A stretch of 43,245 bases of DNA, from the NCBI RefSeq assembly GCF_028446585.1, contig NZ_JAPFQL010000013.1:1-43245 (forward strand), written 5' to 3'. Shown one piece after another: positions 30,876-37,983 of this stretch (positions within the stretch are counted from its first letter, which is position 1; the number at the start of each line of letters is the position of its first letter). Origin of the DNA: Intrasporangium calvum. GTDB lineage: Bacteria; Actinomycetota; Actinomycetes; Actinomycetales; Dermatophilaceae. The position numbers and the translations under genes were made by a program. The notes under the pieces are model-generated. The model saw only the letters and a program-made list of their open reading frames with translations, had not been told where the DNA came from and made no database searches.

Positions 30876-32259
30876 GTCCCTCCCGGCCGCCGGCGCTCCA
30901 CCACGCCCGACGGTCGGGCCTGTCGTCGGGGCCCTGCTGCTCGCGGCACCAATGGCGGGGCTGGGGCTGCTCCGGGCCAAGCCGGAGCTGGACTCGACCT
31001 TCCAGCACGACCCCGCCCACTTCTGGCTCGTTCTCGGCGCCGCCGCCCTGAGCGCGGTGACCGCCTACGGAACGGCCTCGGCGGCCGGCCGCCGGGGTGA
31101 CGCGCGGGTGATGTTCCTGTCCTTGGCCTTCCTCTCGGCCGCAGGGTTCCTCGGACTCCACGCCTTGGCGACCCCGCATGTGCTGCTCCCGTCGGCAACG
31201 GCCGGATTCAACATCGCCACACCGGTGGGGATGATCATCGGGTCGGTCCTGGCCGCCGCCTCGGTCCTCGAAGTGCCGGCGGCGCGACACGTGGCTGCCC
31301 TCCGCACGGCCCGGTGGTCGCGCGTCGGACTCATCCTCCTCATGGCCGTCTGGGCCGTCGTCTCGCTCCGGCAGCTGCCGCCCTTCGACCAGGGCACCGG
31401 TCCGGAGCGCGCCAGCGGGGTCATGCTCGTGGCCGCGGTCGCCGCCACGACCTTGTACCTCGGCGCCGGGCTCGGCTACCTCCTGCTCTGGCGGCGCCGC
31501 GGCGGCATCCTCCCAGTCGCGATGACCGCGGCCATGGTTCTCCTCGCCGAGGCCATGATCGCGGTGACGGTCGCACCCAACTGGCGCTACAGCTGGTGGG
31601 AGTGGCACGTGCTCCTGCTGGTCGCCTTCGTCCTCGTCGCCTGGGGCGCCGATCGGTCGTGGCACGAGGAGCGGTTCGCCGGGGTCTACGCCGAGGACAC
31701 CATCGCCGGACGGCGCATCATGACCATCCTCTTCGCCGACCTCAAGGGGTTCACGAGCTTCTCGGAGACCCACAGTCCTGCAGCCGTCACCGCGATGCTC
31801 AACGAGTACTTCCACGTCGCCGTGCCCGCCGTGGCGACCAAGCACGGGGGTCAGGTCGACCGAATCATCGGCGACGCCCTGATGGTGACCTTCAACCGCC
31901 TCGGAACCCAACCGGACCACGCGATGCGCGCCGCTCGGGCCGGTCTCGAGCTCCAGGAAGTCACCGGCCGGATCGCCGCCCGGCACCCCGGCTGGCCGCG
32001 CTTCCGGGTCGGCATCAACACTGGCGAGGTCCTGGTGAGCGTCCTCGGCGCGGAGGGCGGTCGGACGCACACCGTCATCGGCGACGCGGTCAACGTCGCC
32101 TCTCGGGTCGAGGGCCAGGCGCCCGTCGGAGGCGTCGCCGTCACCGCCGACACCCTGGCCCAGCTTCGAGGAGCCGTCATCGAACCGCTCGGACCACTCG
32201 AGCTCAAGGGCAAGCAGGCACCCGTCCAGGCGTTCGCGCTGACCGGCCTGACGCCCTGA
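30868..32259 (+). CDS. Membrane class III adenylate/guanylate cyclase
   Basis: This 463-residue protein has about eight hydrophobic helices between residues 16 and 265, then a cytoplasmic catalytic domain (about 282-463). The metal aspartates are D291 (FADLKGFTSF) and D336 (RIIGDALMVTF). The transition-state pair N409/R413 is present in DAVNVASR. The adenine-selecting lysine position, four residues before D336, is R332, and the second selecting position is T402. The nucleotide made is therefore uncertain, though Thr is common in adenylate cyclases. The start ATG at 30868 overlaps the upstream flavoprotein stop by 8 nt, so the two are co-translated. The pairing suggests that the flavoprotein senses or controls cyclase activity. 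No cyclic-nucleotide receptor lies nearby. Confidence 0.92.
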   Translation: MAESLPAAGAPPRPTVGPVVGALLLAAPMAGLGLLRAKPELDSTFQHDPAHFWLVLGAAALSAVTAYGTASAAGRRGDARVMFLSLAFLSAAGFLGLHALATPHVLLPSATAGFNIATPVGMIIGSVLAAASVLEVPAARHVAALRTARWSRVGLILLMAVWAVVSLRQLPPFDQGTGPERASGVMLVAAVAATTLYLGAGLGYLLLWRRRGGILPVAMTAAMVLLAEAMIAVTVAPNWRYSWWEWHVLLLVAFVLVAWGADRSWHEERFAGVYAEDTIAGRRIMTILFADLKGFTSFSETHSPAAVTAMLNEYFHVAVPAVATKHGGQVDRIIGDALMVTFNRLGTQPDHAMRAARAGLELQEVTGRIAARHPGWPRFRVGINTGEVLVSVLGAEGGRTHTVIGDAVNVASRVEGQAPVGGVAVTADTLAQLRGAVIEPLGPLELKGKQAPVQAFALTGLTP

Positions 32260-32369
32260 ACGCTCGAGGGGCCGGCGAGCGGCCGGTCGGGCGGACGGAC
32301 GAGGGGACGGCCGGTGGATCAGGCCCTCGGACCCCGCCACGGCGGCGGCCCGGCTGACCGCGGGAGCCG

Positions 32370-32384
32370 GCCCAGCGGCATACG
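32370..32384 (-). repeat. Dispersed motif copy 9
   Basis: On the minus strand this reads CGTATGCCGCTGGGC. It lies in the 167-nt gap between the cyclase and the flavin oxidoreductase gene, about 30 nt upstream of the -10 candidate. Confidence 0.88.
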
Positions 32385-32414
32385 CCCGGAATCCCCCGCG
32401 CCCGCCGCACCTGT

Positions 32415-32420
32415 CAGACT
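32415..32420 (+). promoter_or_regulatory. Candidate leaderless -10 of the flavin oxidoreductase gene
   Basis: CAGACT lies 6 nt before the GTG at 32427, with no ribosome site. The same hexamer precedes the MocR gene by 7 nt. Confidence 0.35.
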
Positions 32421-32426
32421 GCTGTC

Positions 32427-33560
32427 GTGCCAGCGGAGCCAGTCGACGTCCTCGTCATCGGCGCGGGGCAGGCCGGTCTGTCCGCGGCCTACCACCTGCG
32501 CCGCAGGGGCTTCCGCGCCGCCGGCACTGACCAGGCGAGGCCCCACTACGTCGTCCTCGACGCCGAGGCCGGGCCGGGCGGAGCGTGGCGGCACCGCTGG
32601 CAATCGCTGCGCATGGCCACCGTCAACGGGATCAGTGACCTCCCCGGCATGGCCCAGCCCGAGGTCGACCCCTGCGAGCCGAGCTCCGAGTTCCTCACGC
32701 GCTACTTCAGCGACTACGAGCGCGATCTGGAGCTCCACGTCCGCCGGCCGGTGCACGTGAGCGCCGTCCGGCGCGAGGACACGGACCCCAGGGGACGCCT
32801 GCGCGTCGAGACGGACGAAGGCACGTGGCAGGCCAGAGGACTCATCAACGCCACGGGCACCTGGACGAAGCCCTTCTGGCCCATCTATCCGGGCCGGGAC
32901 AGCTTCCGCGGACGGCAGCTGCACGTGGCCGACTACGTCTCGGCTGACGAGTTCCGCGACCAGCACGTCGTCGTGGTCGGTGGGGGCATCTCGGCCGTGC
33001 AGCTGCTCGATGAGATCTCCCAGGTGACGACGACCTCGTGGTTCACGCGTCGCGAACCGGTCTGGCGCGACGACGAGTTCACGCCCCAGGCGGGACACGA
33101 CGCAGTCGCGCTCGTCGAGGAACGGGTGCGCCGCGGACTGCCCCCGCAGAGCGTCGTCTCCGTGACCGGCCTGATCTGGACGCCCGCGCTGCGCGCGGCA
33201 GGCGAGCGAGGTGTCCTCGAACGGCGGCCGATGTTCACCGCGATCGAACCGGAGGGCGTGCGCCTGGCCGGCGGCGGCTTCCAGAAGGCCGACGTCATCC
33301 TCTGGGCCACCGGCTTCCGCGCCGCCCTCGACCATCTCGCCCCGCTCCACCTGCGCGGCCCCGGAGGGGGCATCGTCATGGACGGGACGCAGGTGGCAGC
33401 TGAGCCGCGGGTGCACCTCATCGGCTACGGCCCCTCGTCGAGCACGATCGGGGCGAACCGAGCCGGCCGGGCAGCAGTCGCCTCGCTCGCGAAGTGGCTC
33501 GCGAGCGAGGCCGAACAGACCGCCGCGTCGGACGATCAGTCGCGCGTCAGCTTGCGGTAG
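32427..33560 (+). CDS. FAD/NAD(P)-dependent oxidoreductase (CzcO-like, flavin monooxygenase fold)
   Basis: This 377-residue protein has the FAD-binding GAGQAGLSAAYHLRRRG at about 11-28, GGAWRHRW, the ATG motif INATGTWTKPFWP near 145, a second nucleotide-binding GGGISAVQLL at about 189-198, and VILWATGFR plus GYGPSSSTIGANRAGR in the C-terminal part. This architecture belongs to the flavin-containing monooxygenase / CzcO-like group that oxidises small organic or metal-bound substrates. The substrate is unknown. The GTG start is leaderless by the adjacent -10. It ends convergently inside the last 25 nt of ettA (overlap 33536-33560). It is probably separate from the cyclase operon. Confidence 0.87.
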   Translation: MPAEPVDVLVIGAGQAGLSAAYHLRRRGFRAAGTDQARPHYVVLDAEAGPGGAWRHRWQSLRMATVNGISDLPGMAQPEVDPCEPSSEFLTRYFSDYERDLELHVRRPVHVSAVRREDTDPRGRLRVETDEGTWQARGLINATGTWTKPFWPIYPGRDSFRGRQLHVADYVSADEFRDQHVVVVGGGISAVQLLDEISQVTTTSWFTRREPVWRDDEFTPQAGHDAVALVEERVRRGLPPQSVVSVTGLIWTPALRAAGERGVLERRPMFTAIEPEGVRLAGGGFQKADVILWATGFRAALDHLAPLHLRGPGGGIVMDGTQVAAEPRVHLIGYGPSSSTIGANRAGRAAVASLAKWLASEAEQTAASDDQSRVSLR

Positions 33561-35218
33561 GTGACCCGGTGCGGCCGCGCCGCGTCGGCACCCAGCCGCT
33601 CCACCTTGTTGGCCTCGTAGGACTCGAAGTTGCCCTCGAACCAGTACCACTTCGCCGGGTTCTCGGCGTCACCCTCATAGGCGAGGATGTGCGTGGCCAC
33701 GCGGTCGAGGAACCACCGGTCGTGCGAGATCACCACGGCACAGCCGGGGAACTCGAGCAGCGCGTTCTCCAGCGAGCCCAGCGTCTCGACGTCGAGGTCG
33801 TTGGTCGGCTCGTCGAGCAGGAGCAGGTTGCCGCCCTGCTTGAGCGTCAGGGCGAGGTTGAGCCGGTTGCGCTCGCCACCGGACAGCACACCCGCCGGCT
33901 TCTGCTGGTCGGGGCCCTTGAAGCCGAACTGCGACACGTAGGCACGCGAGGGGATCTCGACGTTGCCGACCTTGATGTGGTCCAGCCCGTCGGAGACGAC
34001 CTCCCACAAGGTCTTCTTCGGGTCGATGCCGGCCCGCGCCTGGTCGACATAGGAGATCTGGACCGTCTCTCCGACCTTCACCTCACCGGCGTCCGGCGCC
34101 TCCAGGCCGACGATGGTCTTGAAGAGCGTCGTCTTGCCGACACCGTTGGGCCCGATGACGCCGACGATGCCGTTGCGCGGGAGCGTGAAGGACAGGTCAT
34201 CGATGAGCACCCGGTCGCCGAAGCCCTTGCGGAGGTTCTTGACGTCGATGACCACCGAGCCGAGCCGGGGGCCGGGCGGGATCTGGATCTCCTCGAAGTC
34301 GAGCTTGCGGGTGCGCTCCGCCTCCGCAGCCATCTCCTCGTAGCGGGCCAGCCGCGCCTTGGACTTGGCCTGGCGGCCCTTCGCGTTGGAGCGGACCCAC
34401 TCGAGCTCGCTCTTGAGCCGCTTGGCGAGCTTGGCGTCCTTCTTGCCCTGGATCTGGAGCCGCTCCGACTTCTTCTCCAGGTAGGTCGAGTAGTTGCCCT
34501 CGTAGGGGTAGAGCCGGCCGCGGTCGACCTCGGCGATCCACTGGGCGACGTTGTCGAGGAAGTAACGGTCGTGGGTGACGGCGATGACCGCACCGGGGTA
34601 GCTCTCGAGGTGCTGCTCGAGCCACTGGACCGACTCCGCGTCGAGGTGGTTGGTGGGCTCGTCGAGGAGCAGGAGGTCCGGCTTCTGGAGGAGCAGCTTG
34701 CACAGGGCCACGCGTCGGCGCTCACCGCCGGACAGGTTGGTCACCGGCAGGTCCGGAGGCGGACAGCGCAGGGCGTCCATCGCCTGCTCGAGCTGGTTGT
34801 CGAGGTCCCACGCGTCGGCGTGGTCGATGTCCTCCTGGAGCTTGCCCATCTCGGCGAGGAGTGCGTCGTAGTCCGCGTCCGGGTTGGCCATCTCGGCGCT
34901 GATCTCGTTGTAGCGGTCGAGCTTCGCCTTGATCTCGCCGGCGCCCTCCTCGACGTTGCCGAGGACGGTCTTGTCCTCGTTGAGCGGCGGCTCCTGGAGG
35001 AGGATGCCCACCGTCGCGCCGGCAGCCAGACGGGCCTCGCCGTTGGAGGGGTGGTCGAGTCCCGCCATGATCTTGAGGATCGTCGACTTGCCGGCGCCGT
35101 TGGGGCCGACCATCCCGATCTTCGCGCCCGGGTAGAACGACATCGAGACGTCGTCGAGGATGACCTTCTCGTTGTGCGCCTTGCGCGCCCGGGTCATGGT
35201 GTAGATGTACTCGGCCAT
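33536..35218 (-). CDS. ettA: Energy-dependent translational throttle protein EttA (ABC-F)
   Basis: This 560-residue cytoplasmic ABC-F ATPase has two ATP-binding domains: Walker A GPNGAGKST near 38 and GPNGVGKTT near 355, signatures LSGGERRRVAL and LSGGERNRLNLA, and Walker B LLLLDEPTNHLD and LLLLDEPTNDLD. A positively charged linker (EKKSERLQIQGKKDAKLAKRLKSELEW to KGRQAKSKARLARYEEM) reaches the ribosomal E site. EttA couples ATP level to the first peptide-bond step of translation. The length is standard (555-560). TAGCCT lies 7 nt before the ATG, so the message is probably leaderless. Confidence 0.97.
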   Translation of the reverse strand: MAEYIYTMTRARKAHNEKVILDDVSMSFYPGAKIGMVGPNGAGKSTILKIMAGLDHPSNGEARLAAGATVGILLQEPPLNEDKTVLGNVEEGAGEIKAKLDRYNEISAEMANPDADYDALLAEMGKLQEDIDHADAWDLDNQLEQAMDALRCPPPDLPVTNLSGGERRRVALCKLLLQKPDLLLLDEPTNHLDAESVQWLEQHLESYPGAVIAVTHDRYFLDNVAQWIAEVDRGRLYPYEGNYSTYLEKKSERLQIQGKKDAKLAKRLKSELEWVRSNAKGRQAKSKARLARYEEMAAEAERTRKLDFEEIQIPPGPRLGSVVIDVKNLRKGFGDRVLIDDLSFTLPRNGIVGVIGPNGVGKTTLFKTIVGLEAPDAGEVKVGETVQISYVDQARAGIDPKKTLWEVVSDGLDHIKVGNVEIPSRAYVSQFGFKGPDQQKPAGVLSGGERNRLNLALTLKQGGNLLLLDEPTNDLDVETLGSLENALLEFPGCAVVISHDRWFLDRVATHILAYEGDAENPAKWYWFEGNFESYEANKVERLGADAARPHRVTYRKLTRD

Positions 35219-35225
35219 GCGCAGA

Positions 35226-35231
35226 AGGCTA
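35226..35231 (-). promoter_or_regulatory. Leaderless -10 element of ettA
   Basis: On the minus strand, TAGCCT ends 7 nt before the ATG at 35218. No Shine-Dalgarno is present. Confidence 0.6.
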
Positions 35232-35336
35232 TCTGCGATCTGCTCACGCACCGAATCCGCCGGACCCGCCCGCCACGTCGTCAGCGCGACGCGGCGGGCG
35301 TCGGCCGGCCGGGCTCAGTGAGCCGATCGCGGGTGC

Positions 35337-35966
35337 TCAAGCGGCCGGGTGCTCCACGGTGTAGTCGTCCGAGCGTGGATCTCCCGGGAAGGCCCCGGCC
35401 GCGGCGGCCTCTGCGCCGGCCTCTGCGGTGGCTTCCCCGTGCTCCGCGGCGAAGTCTCCGATCACCTCGCCATTGGCATCGACGTTGCGCGGCCGGTCCT
35501 CGCCGTACTCAGCAGGTCCGGGCACCCGTCCCAAGGCGCCGTTCAGCTCTGCCATCGCGTTGCGGACATCGACGTCCGAGGTGCGGTCGAGGCCCAGTGC
35601 GGCGGCCCTGCTGACCCGGGCGAAGGAGGCGCGCCCGAACGTGAGGTCGTGACCGATGTGGTCCGCCTCGATCTCCGGGGAGTTCCGGCTGACGCCCTCG
35701 CTGGACACGTAGGACCGGTTGGAGAAGTTCCCCTCGACGATGACCGGCTGCCCCTTCTTCAGCGAGGCTGCCGCGTTGGCGGCCAGCGCGTTGAAGGCGA
35801 TGACGCCGAGGAAGCTGGTCTCGAGGTCAAGGAACTTGCCGTCGGCCGTCTTCCGGTAGGGCGTCGTGCCGATCCGGAACGTGATGAACACGTTGCCGTT
35901 GCGGTCGGTCCGTTCGACCGGGTCGTTCACGACGTTGCCGTGGACGGTGATGCGGGTCTCGTTCAT
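35337..35966 (-). CDS. ssb: Single-stranded DNA-binding protein, paralogue without acidic tip
   Basis: This 209-residue protein has an N-terminal OB fold (about 1-110: TRITVHGNVVNDPVERTDRNGNVFITFRIGTT, SFLGVIAFNALAANAAASLKKGQPVIVEG, NRSYVSSEGVSRNSPEIEADHIGHDL) and a flexible Ala/Glu/Gly-rich C-terminal half. It ends in DDYTVEHPAA and lacks the DDDIPF-like acidic tip through which replicative SSB recruits partners, so it resembles the SsbB-type paralogues of actinobacteria. It is not next to rpsF/rpsR/rplI, as the main ssb normally is. AGGAGG precedes the ATG by 5 nt. It is probably used in DNA repair, recombination or uptake. The upstream gap 35967-36138 shows no gene. Confidence 0.87.
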   Translation of the reverse strand: MNETRITVHGNVVNDPVERTDRNGNVFITFRIGTTPYRKTADGKFLDLETSFLGVIAFNALAANAAASLKKGQPVIVEGNFSNRSYVSSEGVSRNSPEIEADHIGHDLTFGRASFARVSRAAALGLDRTSDVDVRNAMAELNGALGRVPGPAEYGEDRPRNVDANGEVIGDFAAEHGEATAEAGAEAAAAGAFPGDPRSDDYTVEHPAA

Positions 35967-36138
35967 CCTGGCCTCCTCTGCCGCCAACGGCGGGTGGGTG
36001 TCTGGCGGCGGACTCGCCGCTCGGCACCACGGTGCCCCGCTCCGGGTGGCTCCGGCAGGGCCCGCCTTCCGGCTGTGGACGACGACCACGCTGGCAAGGG
36101 GATGTGGATGGCAACCCAGCCGTGTCGCGCTGACGGCC

Positions 36139-37983
36139 TCAGCGCAGGACGGTCTCCAGGTCCTCGCGGGTCTGCCGGTGCCGCTCGAGGACCTCGTCGA
36201 TCGGGATGAGAATGCGCTGGTCCGCGACGTCGGCCACCGCGGTGGTGAGGCGTCGGCCGACAACCGCCTTGCGGCGGCGCGCACCGATCTTGGCCCACCA
36301 CCGCGACAGCATCCCGAGCAGGATTCCGAGCACCAGGCCCCCCGCGAGCATGAGGAGCGGCACGGGCAGGATGCCCACGGCCGGTGTCTCTGGTGCCGGG
36401 ATCTGGAGCAGGCCCAGGGCCCAGAGGGCGGCGAGCCACAGCCCGCCGAGGGCCGCGGTCAGACCAAGGATCCACTGGACGACGTTGACGACGAACCACC
36501 AGACGGGACGCCTGGCGCGCAGGGACGTGCCGACGACGGCCTGGTCGAGGGCGTCGGCGAGAGAGCCGTCCCCCTGGTCGACCACGTCCTCGACGGCCTG
36601 AGCCCACCGCACGGGTAGGCCCGCAGACGCTTCGCGCACGAAACTGCGGGTCGCCAGCTCGACACCAGATGCCGCTGCCGGGGTCGGGGCCGGAATCGAC
36701 GAGCGACCGAGCACGGCGCGAACGTCCGAGCCGTCGATGTCCACCGGGATCGGGGGTCGGCCTCCGGTGCGGTCGAGCCGCAGCCGCCGGAGCGGGTCGG
36801 CCGCGAACCCGCGAGTCCACCTCGCATAGAGCCAACCGGTGTGCGCGAAGGCCTCGCGGCGGTAGTCGCGCGCCACCGCGTCGAGGACGATGGGCACGCC
36901 GGCTGCGCGCGCCAGGGACTCGTCGAGCTGCTTGCGGTCGAGGCGTCCCACGTAGGGCTCCTCATCCGCCACCCCTCGACGCAGCCGGCGGGCCGCCGCG
37001 ACGACGTCGGCATTGAGGCGCTGCCGCGAAGCGGCCTGCCCGGCAACAGCATTGGCCAAGCGCTGCCTCAGCTCGGGAACGCCGGTGCCGGAGATCGCGG
37101 AGGTCGCCAGCACCGACGCACTGCGGACCCCGTCGGCCTCGAGCAACTTCGTGAAGTCCTTGCTGAGGACCTTCACGGTGTCCACATCGAGGCGGTCGCT
37201 CTGGTTGAGGACCGCCAGCGTCACGGCATCGTGGTGCGCCATCAGCGACACGAACTCGTCGTGGAGACGCGCATCGGCGTACTTCTGGGGGTCCGTGACC
37301 CAGATGAACATGTCGACGAGCTCGAGGATGCGTTCGGCCTCGCGCCGGTGGGCAAGCTCTCGTGAGTCGAAGTCGGGCAGGTCGAGCAGGACCAGGCCGT
37401 CGAGGCCGGCCCCCGCTTCCGACCGCCGTGGCTCGGAGCCCTTCGCAGAGCCCTTCTCAGAGCCCTTCTCAGAGCCCTTCTCAGAGCCCTTCTCAGAGCC
37501 CTTCGCAGAGCCCTTCGCAGAGCCCTTCTCGGAGCCCTTCTCAGAGCCCTTCTCAGAGCCCTTCTCAGAGCCCTTCTCAGAGCCCTTCTCAGAGCCCTTC
37601 TCAGAGCCGACGAGGTGGCGGGCGTCCACGTGCAGCCAGTCGAGCAGCTCGGCGGCGTCGGACGATCCCCACACGGCGGCAGTCGGCTTCGAGGTGGTGG
37701 GGCGCCGCGCGCCGATCCTCGCGACCGGCTCACCGACGATCGCGTTGAAGAGGGACGACTTGCCGCTGCCGGTGGCCCCGGCCAGCGCGACCACCGTGTG
37801 GTCGCCGGCGATGGTCAGCCGTTCGTGCGCCCGGTCGAGCACGCGCCGGGCCTCGTCGACCGCGGCGGGCTCGAGGTCCTCGGCGCCGGACAGCAGGGCC
37901 ATCGAGAGCGCCGTCGTCCGGTCACCGAGCTCGGCTGCGGTGGGCGCTGTGACCTTGGCCTTGCCCTTCCTGATCGGGCTCAT
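36139..37983 (-). CDS. Dynamin-like GTPase B with an internal GSEK tandem-repeat insertion
   Basis: This 614-residue protein has a P-loop GATGSGKSS near 69-77, G2-type RRPTTSKPTAAVW near 93-105, G3-like LLDLPDFDS near 200, and G4 LNQSDRL, followed by helical regions and two transmembrane segments near 475-520 and 525-550. Between G2 and G3, residues 126-181 are 14 repeats of GSEK (three of them GSAK), encoded by a 12-bp tandem array. The start overlaps the first GTPase stop in ATGA. Paired dynamin-like GTPases in actinobacteria (DynA/DynB, IniA/IniC) remodel or protect membranes; this pair probably acts together at the cell membrane. Confidence 0.87.
   Translation of the reverse strand: MSPIRKGKAKVTAPTAAELGDRTTALSMALLSGAEDLEPAAVDEARRVLDRAHERLTIAGDHTVVALAGATGSGKSSLFNAIVGEPVARIGARRPTTSKPTAAVWGSSDAAELLDWLHVDARHLVGSEKGSEKGSEKGSEKGSEKGSEKGSEKGSAKGSAKGSEKGSEKGSEKGSEKGSAKGSEPRRSEAGAGLDGLVLLDLPDFDSRELAHRREAERILELVDMFIWVTDPQKYADARLHDEFVSLMAHHDAVTLAVLNQSDRLDVDTVKVLSKDFTKLLEADGVRSASVLATSAISGTGVPELRQRLANAVAGQAASRQRLNADVVAAARRLRRGVADEEPYVGRLDRKQLDESLARAAGVPIVLDAVARDYRREAFAHTGWLYARWTRGFAADPLRRLRLDRTGGRPPIPVDIDGSDVRAVLGRSSIPAPTPAAASGVELATRSFVREASAGLPVRWAQAVEDVVDQGDGSLADALDQAVVGTSLRARRPVWWFVVNVVQWILGLTAALGGLWLAALWALGLLQIPAPETPAVGILPVPLLMLAGGLVLGILLGMLSRWWAKIGARRRKAVVGRRLTTAVADVADQRILIPIDEVLERHRQTREDLETVLR
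37439..37606 (-). repeat. Fourteen-unit 12-bp tandem repeat in a GTPase gene
   Basis: Fourteen uninterrupted copies of CCCTTCTCAGAG (plus strand) occur. Three carry GC in place of TC (Ser-Glu-Lys to Ser-Ala-Lys), and one has a silent G change. Twelve is a multiple of three, so gain or loss of units keeps the frame and only lengthens or shortens the insert between switch regions G2 and G3. Near-identity of units suggests recent expansion. Confidence 0.97.

Noticed and set aside
33494-35614. Long plus-strand frame opposite ettA
   Set aside because: Shadow frame; it overlaps the ends of three real genes and has no family features.
37439-37606. CRISPR array
   Set aside because: The units are 12 bp, contiguous and in frame with a GTPase gene; there are no spacers and no cas genes.
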